Assembly (NCBI GenBank): GCA_947184155.2
Contig: CAMXCT020002691.1
Coordinates: forward strand, 364,578-428,577
DNA length: 64,000 nucleotides
Origin: Cladocopium goreaui
Lineage: Eukaryota; Sar; Dinophyceae; Suessiales; Symbiodiniaceae
Reading direction: 5' to 3'
Below the pieces are notes generated by a model. The model was not told where the DNA came from. It was given only the letters and a program-made list of their open reading frames with translations, and made no database searches. The position numbers and the translations under genes were made by a program. This document shows, piece by piece, positions 10,747-21,724 of the stretch. Position 1 is the first letter of the stretch, and each line of letters opens with the position of its first letter.

Positions 10747-12790
10747 GTAATACATCTTCACACCTTCACATCTGCTGATCTACATCTTCACACCTTCACA
10801 TCTGCTGATCTACATCTTCACACCTTCACATCTGCTGATCTACATCTCGACACCTTCACATCTGCTGGTCTACATCTCGACACCTTCACATCTGCTGATC
10901 TACATCTTCACACCTTCACATCTTCTGATCTACATCTTCACACCTTCACATCTGCTGATCTACATCTTCACACCTTCACATCTACTGATCTACATCTTCA
11001 CACCTTCACATCTGCTGATCTACATCTCGACACCTTCACATCTGCTGATCTACATCTTCACACCTTCACATCTTCTGATCTACATCTTCACACCTTCACA
11101 TCTTCTGATCTACATCTTCACACCTTCACATCTGCTGATCTACATCTTCACACCTTCACATCTGCTGATCTACATCTTCACACCTTCACATCTGCTGATC
11201 TACATCTCACACCTTCACATCTGCTGATCTACATCTTCACACCTTCACATCTGCTGATCTACATCTTCACACCTTCACATCTGCTGATCTACATCTCACA
11301 CCTTCACATCTGCTGATCTACATCTTCACACCTTCACATCTGCTGATCTACATCTTCACACCTTCACATCTGCTGATCTACATCTCGACACCTTCACATC
11401 TGCTGATCTACATCTTCACACCTTCACATCTGCTGATCTACATCTTCACACCTTCACATCTGCTGATCTACATCTTCACACCTTCACATCTGCTGATCTA
11501 CATCTTCACACCTCACATCTGCTGATCTACATCTTCACACCTTCACATCTGCTGATCTACATCTTCACACCTCACATCTGCTGATCTACATCTTCACCCT
11601 CACATCTGCAGATCTACATCTTCACACCTTCACATCTGCTGATCTACATCTTCACACCTTCACATCTGCTGATCTACATCTTCACACCTTCACATCTGCT
11701 GATCTACATTCACATCTGCTGATCTACATCTTCACACCCTCACATCTGCTGATCTACATCTTCACACCTTCATCTGCATCTGCTGACACCCTCACATCTG
11801 CTGATCTACATCTTCACACCCTCACATCTGCTGATCTACATCTTCACACCTCACATCGCTGATCACATCTTCACACCCTCACCCTGATCTACATCTTCAC
11901 ACCTTTCTGATCTACATCTTCACACCTTCACATCTGCCGATCTTCACAGATCTACATTCACACCTTCACATCTGCTGATTCTACATCTTCACACCTTCAC
12001 ATCTGCGACTACATCTTCACACCCTCACATCTGCTGATCTACATCTTCACACCTTCACATCTGCTGATCTACATCTTCACACCCTCACATCTGCAGATCT
12101 ACATCTTCACACCTTCACATCTGCTGATCTACATCTTCACACCTTCACATCTGCTGATCTACATCTTCACACCTTCACATCTGCTGATCTACATCTTCAC
12201 ATCTACATCTTCACATCACATCTGCTGATCTACATCTTCACACCCTCACATCTGCAGATCTACATCTTCACACCCTCACATCTGCAGATCTACATCTTCA
12301 CACCCTCACACCTGCAGATCTAGATCTTCACACCTTCATCTGCATCATCTTCACACCTTCACTGCTGACTACATCTTCACACTTCATGCTCATCTTCACA
12401 CCTTCACATCTGCTGATCTACATCTTCACACCTTCACATCTGCTGATACATCTTTCACATCTTCCCACATCTTCACCACAATCTGCTGATCTACATCTTC
12501 ACACCTTCACATCTGCTGATCTACATCTTCACACCTTCACATCTGCTGATCTACCCTTCACTACCTGCTGATCTCACATCTGCAGATCTACATCTTCACA
12601 CCCTCACATCTGCAGATCTACATCTTCACACCCTCACATCTGCAGATCTACATCTTCACACCCTCACATCTGCAGATGCTACATCTTCACACCCTCACAC
12701 TGCAGATCTACATCTTCACACCTTCACATCTGCTGATCTACATCTTCACACCTCACATCTGCAGATCTACATCTTCACACCTTCAAATCT
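10747..12790 (+). repeat. 30-bp minisatellite
   Basis: The unit TCTGCTGATCTACATCTTCA + CACCTTCACA repeats about 65 times. Units are almost uniform up to about 11500, then increasingly carry deletions and CTGCAG variants. Long ORFs across it (TFTSADLHLH repeated) are by-products of the 30-bp period. Confidence 0.95.
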
Positions 12791-12849
12791 GAAGATCTCC
12801 TCTCGCTCTTCTTTCTATCTCTCTCTCTTAAGGCGGGGGCGGTGCTGCC

Positions 12850-13430
12850 GGAGCGCCACGAAACGCAACCCTTTCGCACGAAATGGACGTTGGACGTCCA
12901 AAACTGATGTAAAATTGCGAGTTAACTTGTCCCCTCGCAACCCTTTCGCACGAAATGGACGTTGGACGTCAAAAACTGAAGTAAAATTGCGATTTAACTT
13001 GTCCCCTCGCAACCCTTTTCGCACGAAATGGACGTTGGACGTCAAAAACTGAGGAAAAATTGCGATGTTAGTTAGTCAAATGCAACCCTTTCGCACGAAA
13101 TGGACGTTGGACGTCAAAAACTGAGGAAAAATTGCGATGTTAGTTAGTCAAATGCAACCCTTTCGCACGAAATGGACGTTGGACGTCAAAAACTGAGGTA
13201 AAATTACGATTTTGAGGTGTCCATCGCAACCTTTTCGCACGAAATGGATGTTGGACGTCAAAAACTGAGGAAAAATTGCGATTCTAGTTAGTCCATCGCA
13301 ACCCTTTCGCACGAAATGGACGTTGGGCGTCAAAAACTGAAGTAAAATTGCGATTTTGAGGTGTCACGGGCAAATCTTTCGCACGAAATGGACGTTGGAC
13401 GTCAAAAACTGAGGAAAAATTGCGATTTCA
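12850..13430 (+). repeat. ~60-72 bp tandem repeat, TTTCGCACGAAATGG family
   Basis: About nine units of GCAACCCTTTCGCACGAAAT-GGACGTTGGACGTCAAAAAC followed by TGAGGAAAAATTGCGAT. Related single or multiple units occur near 40320-40420, 43400-43450 and 44755-45140. Confidence 0.9.
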
Positions 13431-13434
13431 TGGG

Positions 13435-14310
13435 TCCGGTCTCTGTGTGTAAAAGCTTCTGTCTGTGTGTAAAAGCTTCTGTGTTTAAAAGCCTCTGTGT
13501 GTAAAAGCTTCTGTATGTAAAAGCGTCTGTGTGTAAAGTTGTCTGCGTGTAAAGTTGTCTGCGTGTAAAAGCCTCTGTGTGTAAAAGCTTTTATGTGCAA
13601 AAGCATCTGCGTGTAAAAGCGTCTGTGTGTAAAAGCGTCTGTGTGTAAAAACGTCTGTGTGCAGAAGCGTCTGTGTCCAAAAGCGTCTGTGTGTAAAGGA
13701 GTCTGTGTGTAAAAGCGTCTGTGCGCAAAAGCGTCTGTGTGTAAAGGAGTCTGTGTGTAAAAGCGTCTGTGCGCAAAAGCGTCTGTGTGTAAAAGTGATT
13801 GTGTGTAACATGGTCTGTGTGTAAAAGTGTCTGTGTGTAAAAGTGTTTGTGTGTAAAATGGTCTGTGTGTAGAGGTGTCTGTGTGTAAAAGCTTCTGTGT
13901 GTAAAAGCTTCTGTGTTTAAAAGCTTCTGTGCGTAAAAGTGTCTGTGTGTAAAATGGTCTGTGGGTAAAAGTGTCTGTGTGTAAAATGGTCTGTGTGTAA
14001 ATGTGTCTGTGTGTAAAAGCGTCTGTGTGTAAAGGAGTCTGTGTGTAAAAGCGTCTGTGCGCAAAAGCGTCTGTGTGTAAAGGAGTCTGTGTGTAAAAGC
14101 GTCTGTGGGCAAAAGCGTGTGTGTGTGTAAAAGTGTTTGTGTGCAAAAGCATCTGCGTGTAAAAGTGTTTGTGTGTAAAAGCGTCTGTGGGCAAAAGCGT
14201 GTGTGTGTGTGTAAAAGTGTTTGTGTGCAAAAGCATCTGCGTGTAAAAGTGTCTGTGTGTAAAAGCGTCTGTGTGCAAAAGCGTCTATGTGTAAAAGTCT
14301 GCGATTGAGA
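13435..14310 (+). repeat. 16-bp minisatellite TGTGTGTAAAAGCGTC
   Basis: More than 50 units of 15-17 bp. The complement reads TTTTACACACAGACGC. Its reading frames make long Thr/His/Leu-rich ORFs that are not genes. Confidence 0.95.
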
Positions 14311-15110
14311 GATGCAACGGTTGGATTGCAAATTGATTTCTGTTTTCTGTTGAGGTGGTATGTGACTGTGAGGATTGATTTGTCTTTAGTCGGATCATAC
14401 AGTCCCGTGGGATTTAAGTATGGAGTTTGTGCAACCACGTTCTCTGGTCGGAGCCTCAAGTGGATACAGATATGCATTTAAAGCAATGCTGTCGACATCT
14501 TTCTTCCTGCATGCATTTTTCTGGAGATTATGTTTTGTGATTGTTCCATGTTCTGTCTCTGCGGACATGGTGTTGCATTCATTCTTTGGAGATTGTGTTT
14601 TCTGATTGTTCCAATTCAAGCATGGAGTTTTACCGCACAAGTCTGTGCGAGCGGCATTCAACTGCATCTTCTACAAAAGAATCGTTTGGTCGGAGCCTCA
14701 AGTGAATGCAGAGATGCCTTGAAAGTAATGCTCGTGACACCTTTTTTCTGTGGATATGGTCTTGCACTGATTCTTTGGAGATTGTGTTTTGTGATTGTTC
14801 CATGCTCTGTAGGGGCTGTCCGTGGACATGGAACGGTTGCACTGAAAATTGAGTTCTGCGAGGATTGATTTGTGTTTAGCATGACAATACAGAACTGTTT
14901 GACATCGGCTGAGGATGGATGATTGATAGCACCCGCGCTGGCAATGTGTGGAGCTCGGTTGCTTTAGTTGCAGTGAGGGTGATGATGGCAGTGCGGCAGT
15001 CACGATGTACATTTTTGGAACTTTGTTTGTGTTGCGGCTTGTGTTCTTGGTGGACAACATGGAAATGACAGAGATTGACGGTGAACATGCTTGCTAGTGA
15101 GCATTATCTG
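14310..15110 (+). repeat. Diverged direct duplication (~245 bp) in spacer
   Basis: GGTCGGAGCCTCAAGTG occurs at about 14446 and 14690, each followed by similar text and by TTATGTTTTGTGATTGTTCC or TGTGTTTTGTGATTGTTCC. The phrase GTTTCTGTTGAGGTGG also occurs near 14345 and 16526, flanking the tandem units below. Confidence 0.6.
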
Positions 15111-15118
15111 CATGCAAA

Positions 15119-15463
15119 ATGTTTGGTTCAAGTGGCGCACCCGTGACACTTGTGAAAGCATTGTGGTCACTGTTTCATTTGCTGAAGGGCTTGTCCGTGC
15201 GAATGGAGCAGGCGACCGCGTCGCCCAATGCCGTGGAAATTCGGTTGCAGGAGCTGCGTAGCAGTAGTGTGACCAGGGGCCGTGAATGGCTCCAGGGGGC
15301 CCTGGAAGAAATTTCCGCACTGGAGCTTCGCAAAATGGCAAGTGCTCGGAATGTTGGCCGTGGACCGGACAAGAAGTGGCTCGCGGTTGGAGAGCTGCGC
15401 GCTCGATTGTTGGAAGTCTTGGCACCCCCAACGCAGGTCGGGTGTGGCAGAAAAAGGATATGA
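15119..15463 (+). CDS. SAP-like domain unit 1 (114 codons)
   Basis: The ORF opens MFGSSGAPVTLVKALWSLFH and ends LAPPTQVGCGRKRI. Its C-terminal half (ELRKMASARNVGRGPDKKWL, then AVGELRARLLEVL) has the two-helix pattern of SAP-like DNA/RNA-binding modules: L-x-x-x-A...G-x-x-x-P-x-K-K-W-L...L-R-x-x-L. It is followed by three diverging copies, suggesting tandem exon duplication. It may be a host exon or part of a mobile element; no partner exons are recognised. Confidence 0.4.
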   Translation: MFGSSGAPVTLVKALWSLFHLLKGLSVRMEQATASPNAVEIRLQELRSSSVTRGREWLQGALEEISALELRKMASARNVGRGPDKKWLAVGELRARLLEVLAPPTQVGCGRKRI

Positions 15464-15554
15464 CGAAAGTTGAATGTTTGTTACATGGTTCAATGTTGTC
15501 GGATGAGTGCTGTTTTGTGGTTGCGGTGTGTTGCATGCTGTTGGCCTGTAGGAA

Positions 15555-15790
15555 GTTGGATCGGCTGCCAAATTGGAAGAACTTCGCGTAGGAGCTGTTT
15601 CACATGGTGTGGAATGGCTCCGTAGTGCTCTGTCGGAACTATTCAGAGATGAGCTGCTGCGGGTGGTGTGGAGACACGACCCGACAACAAATGGCTCACT
15701 GTAGCAGAGCTGCGCGACGCGTTGGTGAAAGTCTTGGCGTCATGAAGGGAGGTTGGGTGCGTCAAAAATGGGTTTTAATCAAATTTGTAT
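15555..15790 (+). pseudogene. SAP-like unit 2, broken
   Basis: Repeats units 3 and 4 at DNA level (GGAGCTGTTTCACATGGTGT at 15591) but has lost the segment encoding RPLAAAGGVE, so the frame breaks after ELFRDEL. It lies 340 bp before unit 3. Confidence 0.55.
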
Positions 15791-15879
15791 TTTTGATAGA
15801 AGTTGAATGTTCGTCACATGGTGCAATCTTGTAGGATGGGTGTTTTTTTTGGTGGTGGCACTGTGTTTGGATGCTGTAG

Positions 15880-16131
15880 GTGGATGATCGAGAAGTTGCA
15901 TGGGCTGTCAAATTGGCAGAACTTCGTGTAGGAGCTGTTTCACATGGTGTGGAATGGCTCCGTAGTGCTCTGTCGGAACTATTCAGAGATGAGCTTCGGC
16001 CCCTGGCTGCTGCGGGTGGTGTGGAGACACGACCCGACAACAAATGGCTCACTGTAGCACAGCTGCGCGACGGGTTGATGAAAGTCTTGGCGCCATCAAG
16101 GGAGGTTGGGTGCGTCAAAAATGGGTTTTAA
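15880..16131 (+). CDS. SAP-like domain unit 3 (83 codons)
   Basis: MDDREVAWAVKLAELRVGAV, HGVEWLRSALSELFRDEL, RPLAAAGGVETRPDNKWLTV, then AQLRDGLMKVLAP. It matches unit 1 in the second half and unit 4 throughout. A possible AG acceptor (GCTGTAG|GTGGATGATCG) precedes it, so the Met may not be the true start. Function unknown; a nucleic-acid-binding role is inferred from the SAP-like pattern. Confidence 0.4.
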   Translation: MDDREVAWAVKLAELRVGAVSHGVEWLRSALSELFRDELRPLAAAGGVETRPDNKWLTVAQLRDGLMKVLAPSREVGCVKNGF

Positions 16132-16231
16132 TCAAATTTGTATTTTTGCTAGAAGTTGAATGTTCGTCACATGGTGCAATCTTGTAGGATGGGTGTTTTT
16201 TTTGGTGGTGGCACTGTGTTGGATGCTGTAG

Positions 16232-16492
16232 GTGGATGATCGAGAAGTTGCATTGGCTGCCAGATTTGAAGAACTTCATGTAGAAGCTGTTTCACATGGT
16301 GTGGAATGGCTCCGTAGTGCTCTTTCGGAAATCTCAAAAGATGATCTTCGCTCCCTGGCTGCTGTGGGTGGTGTGGAGACACGACCCGACAAGAAATGGC
16401 TCACTGTAGCAGAGCTCATCTCTTGCTATTTCCGACAGAGCACGACGGAGTCACTTTCAAGGGCGTATCTCCACCGACGCGCAGCGCGTTGA
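16232..16492 (+). CDS. SAP-like domain unit 4 (86 codons), altered end
   Basis: Begins as unit 3 (MDDREVALAARFEELHVEAV) and keeps TRPDKKWLTVAEL. It then departs into ISCYFRQSTTESLSRAYLHR, so the final helix is lost. It starts 352 bp after unit 3 and has the same flanking GCTGTAGGTGGATGATCG. Confidence 0.4.
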   Translation: MDDREVALAARFEELHVEAVSHGVEWLRSALSEISKDDLRSLAAVGGVETRPDKKWLTVAELISCYFRQSTTESLSRAYLHRRAAR

Positions 16493-16499
16493 TGGAACG

Positions 16500-17150
16500 G
16501 TTGCATTGAAAATAGAGTTCTGGTTTCTGTTGAGGTGGCATGTGACTGCACGGATTGATTGTCTGTACGATCGCGCTTACGTCTGTACGATCGCGCTTTG
16601 CGGCTCTTGCTTCAAAAAAACAGAGTGTTCTGGCGCATCTCTATGTGAGGTGCATTGTCGTCTATCAAAATTTCTTCTAGATGAATGCATGTGTTTGAGA
16701 CGGGGCATGCGGCACTGAGGATATCACGGCGTGACGCTGCATCTTGCATGACCCGTCTCAGTGAGGCGCAGCTCCCATTCAGGTTCCAAACTTGTGCTGT
16801 GTTTTGCAGTTGTGATGTCAAGACTTGTGCTGTGTTGGCATTCTATTGATTGTGCCGTTCACTACAGCACTACACCAAGGCTGTGACCTACGAGTGTTGC
16901 TCAATGACATTTATTTCGTCTACAACTCAAACTTTTGTGTTTTTGACATCAAGCACCTGATGGCATCGAGCTCTGTTGCAAGCGTCTGCGGACATTTCAC
17001 ATTACATTCAGGGTTTTTGATGGATGTTTTTTGGTCTTGGAGTAAATCAAATTACTGGAATGTGTCCAGCGCTGTGCTACGCACTAAGGTTGGCACTTCT
17101 GAGCCACGACGTTTCACTGCGATTTCAAAACATCATTTCGTGTTGGTCTG
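16500..17150. other. Spacer, no feature
   Basis: Contains a copy of the GTTTCTGTTGAGGTGGCATG phrase and a short GTCTGTACGATCGCGCTT direct repeat (16561, 16582). No coding signal recognised. Confidence 0.4.
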
Positions 17151-17154
17151 TCAC

Positions 17155-17610
17155 GGGTTTTGTCTGTAAGCGTCGGCCTGTAAAAGCGCCTGTGTGTAAC
17201 GGGTTTTGTCTGTAAGAGCGTCTGTGTGTACAAGAGTCTGTCAATAAAAGCTTCTGTGTGGAAAAGCGTCTTGGTGTAAAAGCTTCTGCGTGTAAATGTG
17301 TCTGTGTGTAAATGTGTCTGTAGGGTATGTGTGTAAAAATGTCTGTCTGCAAAAGTGTCTGTGTGTAAAAGCTTCTGTGTGTAAAAGCCTTTATGTGTAA
17401 AAGCGCCTGTGTTTAAAACAATATGTGTGTAAAAGGGTCTGTGTGTAAAAGTGTCCGTCTGTACAAGCGTCTGTGTGTAAAAGTTTTTGTGCGTGTAAAA
17501 GCGTCTCTGTGTGAAAGCGTCTGTGTGTAACAGTGTCTGTGTGTAAAAGCGTCTGTGTGTAAATGCGTTTCTGTATAAAAGCGTCTCTGTATAAAAGCGT
17601 CGCGTTTCTT
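17155..17610 (+). repeat. 16-bp minisatellite array
   Basis: TGTGTGTAAAAGCGTCTG units in the same orientation as at 13435-14310, about 25 units, interrupted by variants. Confidence 0.9.
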
Positions 17611-17739
17611 CACATCCACGGAATGATGGTGCCGAGCTTTTTCGGCAATGTGTGTAGGAATTGCTATAGTAAAATGAGATAACACATGCCGTTCGCAGCA
17701 TCATGGTACCGAGCCTCCTGTGCATTTTTGTTGCTCACA

Positions 17740-18003
17740 TTATATTTCTCCATGTTTTCTTTCTACCCCCCTTTCCTTCTCTCTCTCTCTCCTCCCTCTT
17801 TCTCTCTGTGGTTGCAAGACACGTGTCATCTGATGCCCTTTACCACAGTATCCTCTTCTTAATCAATCTTACTTTTTCACACCATATCCTTCCATAGCTC
17901 ATATATAATTCACCAACTATTCACCGACTATCTTTTACGACTACCATCCTCAGAGCTGCTTGAAAAACATCTTTTTCGCTCTCGGGCCAACCGTCGTCTA
18001 GTT
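17740..18003 (+). other. CT-rich tract and conserved end of composite element
   Basis: A pyrimidine-rich stretch is followed by CGCTCTCGGGCCAACCGTCG + TCTAG (17978-18002). The same ending occurs at 41246-41270, and its GTCGTCTAG part in reverse at 35360-35372. Confidence 0.6.
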
Positions 18004-18526
18004 TTTAGGTTGAGGGGAACAATCATGGAAACACAGAAAGAACATATGGAACCATAGGAGGAATACAACATACGCAAAGAAGCTTCTGGGAGATACAACC
18101 CAAAAAGGGTGGGGGGAGACAATCATGGAATCATAGGAAGAAGGTTTCTGGGGGGATAATTACAACATATTACAACATTTTAGGTTGGGGGAGGGGCAAC
18201 AATCATGGAACCACAGGAAAAATATAACGTACGAAGAAGATTGCGGGGGGGATACGGCCCTTTGGGTTGGGAAGGCAACTGATGGGACGCACAGCTCATG
18301 TGGGATGGAAGATTTGGTGGCAAGGGATGTGAGGTATGGGTCACCAAGAGGAGGGCGAGAGGGGGGGCGAGGGGGGGCGAGGGGGAGAGGGGGCAGGTCA
18401 GAAACCAAGTCCTGCTCACCATCGAAAAGGAAAAAACGGAGGCGCGATGTATTTGGTAAAATCTAAAGACCTTCACCTGTCGGGTGGAAAAAAATCAACC
18501 AACTTGTGTTTTTTTTGTTCAAGCGC
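18004..18526. other. Purine/GGGGGG-rich intron DNA
   Basis: GATACAACCCAAAAAGG/GATACGGCCCTTTGGG phrases and GAGGGGGGGCGAGGGGGG tracts (18358-18395). No coding signal. Confidence 0.4.
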
Positions 18527-18700
18527 CTGGAAGATGTGAAGCAAACCAGCAGCCACAGAGGCCCCAGAGGAAATACTGCCAGGCTCATGATGTAGCGTCC
18601 CCAATTTGTCCCACCCACCATACATGCAATCGAAAATATCTCCATGTCCAACAAGACCACAGAAGAACTTTTAGCAATGGATTCGAAGGCCTTAGGCCAC
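18527..18700 (-). CDS. Giant gene exon M: membrane-spanning exon, GC donor
   Basis: Starts CTCCAG|G and ends TCTTCCAG|GCGCTTG (GC donor). It encodes WPKAFESIAKSSSVVLLDME, FSIACMVGGTNWGRY and MSLAVFPLGPLWLLVCFTSS. One clear transmembrane span is present. Its last phase (2) does not match the next exon found (9362), so one or more exons between 9.4 and 18.5 kb are missing from my reading or lost. Confidence 0.6.
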
Positions 18701-18837
18701 CTGGAGATGGATCGTGGCGCCAAAGGGAACCCAAGAATCACAAGTCGTCAGAACCATCGTAAAATCCTGCTTTGTGTGTAATATGCCCCAAACATATATA
18801 CACATATAAATTAGATAAATTAGTAAAAGGTGAAATA

Positions 18838-18950
18838 TGAATAAATAAAAATAAATAAATAATTAAATAAATAAATAAATAATTAAATAAATAAATAAAC
18901 AAATAAATAAATAAATGAATGAATGAATTATAAATAAAGTATTTTAATAA
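18838..18950. repeat. (AAAT)n microsatellite
   Basis: AATAAATAAATAAATAATT units with a few GAAT variants. Confidence 0.9.
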
Positions 18951-19074
18951 AATGGCTCTACTAGGGTTGACGGTATATGAACTATTGACCGTTTACGATT
19001 CCAGGGATGCACTTCGCTACCAAAAATGCCAGCTATCCATAAGTTGTGGTCGTGTGCGTCTGTTCAGCCCCCAC

Positions 19075-19271
19075 CTAACTGACGTCAGACCGATGATGGC
19101 CAGGCATTGAACCAATCCTGCAGCGACCCCAGCACACATTGATAGGGTTTCCCCTTGTGTTGCCTTTGCTGTGATGCATGGAGGTATTGCATAGTAAGCA
19201 GCAATCAAGCCGAGAAAGAAGACGCTGCCAGCCAGTATCCTCGGTTTCGCAAGGAACCAACAGAAACCCAC
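19075..19271 (-). CDS. Giant gene exon L: membrane-spanning exon
   Basis: From GCTTCAG|GTG to GTTAG|GTGGGG, 65 codons plus two bases. Two hydrophobic spans are visible: ILAGSVFFLGLIAAYYAIPP and MCAGVAAGLVQCLAIIGLTS, joined by a short polar loop. It ends in phase 2 and exon M begins with the single base needed to complete Arg. Confidence 0.6.
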
Positions 19272-19443
19272 CTGAAGCACCAAAACTGGTGAAGCTTGGT
19301 GGTTTAATTCAATAGCTGTTAAAAATGGTTCTCTACCCATCAAGACGTTGGCGCAAAACGCCCAAGCACCCCCCCGGAGCTGAGCGCCACGCGACACATT
19401 AAAAGACCGTTGGAATCAAGGGAAATCTTATGAGGAGATCCAC

Positions 19444-19515
19444 CTTCAATAGCGTGGGTGCAAACCCCAAACCAGCAAGCACCTTGAGACCATGGTCAGA
19501 AAGAACAAAAAAAAC
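19444..19515 (-). CDS. Giant gene exon K: short hydrophobic exon
   Basis: A 24-codon candidate, TTGCAG|GTT to TTGAAG|GTGGAT, phase 0/0, encoding VFFVLSDHGLKVLAGLGFAP. Its phase matches exon L. It is short and weakly distinctive, so support comes mainly from position, hydrophobic character and splice sites. Confidence 0.45.
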
Positions 19516-19754
19516 CTGCAACTTTATCCAAACAAAGGGTTTGAAATGAGTACAGTTTGCTGCTGTAATGGCCTTGCAGCCACTACACTTGGGAACCAGC
19601 ACACTGCACAATGCAGCGCCGAATTTTGAGTGGCCAGATTGGATTGAAGAAACATGGTAATTACAAAAATCTCTTGAGAAGAGAAGGGGAACACGAAAGG
19701 TAGGAGGCCAAGTGAAGAAGTCAGGTCTCATGTCACACCAGCCGACGATAACAT

Positions 19755-20690
19755 GAATAATATGATGATGATGATGATGGATGATGGATAATGGATGACG
19801 GATGATGGATGATGGATGATGATGGATGATGGATGATAATGGATGATAATGGATGATGGAGGATGATGGAGGATGATGGATGATGATGGATGATGATGGA
19901 TGATGATGGATGATGATGGGTGATGGTGAATGATGATGGATGATGATGGATGATGATGGATGATGATGGATGATGATGGATGATGATGGATGATGATGGA
20001 TGATGATGGATGATGATGGGTGATGGTGAATGATGATGGATGATGATGGATGATGATGGATGATGATTTCATGATGATGGGTGATGATGGATGATGATTT
20101 CATGATGATGGATGATGATGGATGATGATGGATGATGATGGATGATGATGGATGATGATGGATGATGATGGATGATGATGGATGGTGATGGATGATGATG
20201 GATGATGATGGATGATGATGGATGATGATGATGATGGATGATGGATGATGATGGATGATGATGGATGATGATGGATGATGATGGATGATGGTGGATTATG
20301 GATGATGGATGATGGAATATGATGATGGTGATGATGATGATGATGATGATGCTGATGCTGATGATGATGATGACGATGATGACGATGATGATCATGATGA
20401 TGATGATGGATGATGGATGATGGATGATGGATGATAATGGATTATGGAGGATGATGGATGATGGATGATGGATGATGATGGTAATGATGATGGTAGTGAT
20501 GATGGTAGTGATGACCGTAATAATGATGGTAGTGATGATGGTAATGATGATGGTAATGGTGATGGTAGTGATGATGGTAATGATGATGGTAATGATGATG
20601 GTAATGGTGATGGTAGTGATGATGGTAATGACGATGGTAACGATGATGGTAATGATGGTGGTAATGATGACGGCAATGGAATGGCATTCT
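19755..20690. repeat. GATGGATGAT / GATGATGGTAAT microsatellite block
   Basis: Almost 1 kb of GAT-based units changing from GGATGATGAT to GATGATGGTAGT at about 20470. ORFs across it (His/Ser/Ile-rich or Met/Val-rich) are period artefacts. Confidence 0.95.
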
Positions 20691-21551
20691 TCGGATTATT
20701 TGTGGGTCAGAAACACCAGCAAGGCAGTCGTGGTTTCGTTTTGGCTGGGAACAAATTCCGTGGAAACCCGATGGAGGAAATTCAAAATGATGTGCACATT
20801 TCCTCGTGGAATGTGTTTTGATAGATTTTTCCCTGAGAATTGTCCCTCCTATTTTGCCTGAATCTGAGCCTAATAAAACAATGTCCTAAAGTTGCACATT
20901 CTTATTGCAGCTTCGTTGCAAAACCGATTTATCTGCTCATCTGTGTAAAGAAATTCTGTGCGTAAAGACGTCTGTTTGCAAAAGTTTCTCTATGCAAAAT
21001 CCTCTTTGTGTAAAAACATCTGTGTGCAAAAGCTGGTCTGTGTAGGTGTAACGGGTTTCTCTGTGTAAAGGCATCTGGGTGCAAAAGTAGCTGTGTGTAA
21101 AAGGGTCTCTGTGCAAAAGAATCTCTTGTGTAAAAACTCCGAGCGTTTTCGATATGCTGTGTACACAGTGGTTTTCTGTGCATGCGCAAAAGCTTCTGTC
21201 TGTACTAAACAGTTTCTGTGTGCAAAGGCATCTATATGAAAAAAAAATGTCTGCGCAAAAGCCTCTCTGTGTAAAAGTGTCTGTGTGTAAAAGCATCTGT
21301 AAGTAAGGCGCCTGTGCATAAATGCTACTCTGTGCAAAAGCCTCGGCCGAACTCTCCCGGGTAGATTAAGCTCAAAAATAAACTGATTCCTCCAAGATGT
21401 AACTATTTCATGAATGTAGGATTTCGAAACCAACAAACATAACTTGGGGATACTTGGGGGTCTTCTTCCTGTACAACCTGTACACAATTCTCCCCAGGTT
21501 CCTAGGTTCGGGTCTTTGATGTGCCAAGAAGCGGAACCACCACAAGGCCAC
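20690..21551. repeat. Diverged 16-bp minisatellite with short unique flanks
   Basis: 20690-20935 is unique sequence without coding signal. 20940-21345 consists of diverged GTGTAAAAGCATCTGTGTG units. 21346-21551 reads on toward exon J. Confidence 0.7.
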
Positions 21552-21717
21552 CCGAGCACTGCCGGCACTCCTTGCCGGTCCATGACGTCCCCGAAGGGCA
21601 CTCCGAGCACGGAATCCCTTCACGACGTCCAGGACACCTCCCAGGAACTCCACCAGGACAGTGCTCCAAAGTCTGGCATTTGAAGACTTCAAGGGGCTGT
21701 TCCTCCACAGGTTGATT
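21552..21717 (-). CDS. Giant gene exon J: Cys-rich repeat
   Basis: Encodes NQPVEEQPLEVFKCQTLEHC, PGGVPGRCPGRREGIPC and SECPSGTSWTGKECRQC. The pattern FKC...HCPGG.PG.C..GR.GIPC..CP.G..W....C..C is the membrane-proximal form of the repeat. The acceptor is supplied by the end of an inverted-repeat element (21725-21830). The 3' end is uncertain: GGGTGGCC, CTTGTGG and later GT sites are all possible. Confidence 0.75.
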
Positions 21718-21724
21718 CTGCTGA

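Larger units (their letters stand above)
10703..18003 (+). mobile_element. Composite minisatellite element, locus 1 (possibly with nested insert)
   Basis: The left end is CCCGAGAGCGCCTGCGAAGG. It is followed in order by the 30-bp ATCTTCACACC array, a TCTCTCTC tract, TTAAGGCGGGGGCGGTGC, the ~63-bp TTTCGCACGAAATGG array and the 16-bp TGTGTGTAAAAGCGTC array. A second 16-bp array at 17155-17610, a CT-rich tract and CGCTCTCGGGCC at 17978 could be its right end, the stretch 14.3-17.15 kb then being inserted. The same order occurs at two other loci. Treating the whole span as one unit is inference. Confidence 0.45.

Noticed and set aside
10627-11316. 229-codon + ORF of Thr/Phe/His/Leu repeats
   Set aside because: Pure translation of the 30-bp minisatellite, whose period is a multiple of three; frame breaks as soon as units lose bases.
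13364-14331. Overlapping - strand ORFs of up to 304 codons rich in THRRFYTQ
   Set aside because: Translation of the 16-bp array; all three frames are open and similar, as expected from a period not divisible by three.
19399-20695. Long Ser/Ile/His, Met/Val and Asp-rich ORFs
   Set aside because: GAT-type microsatellite translations; only the short 3' part (19444-19515) is kept as a candidate exon.
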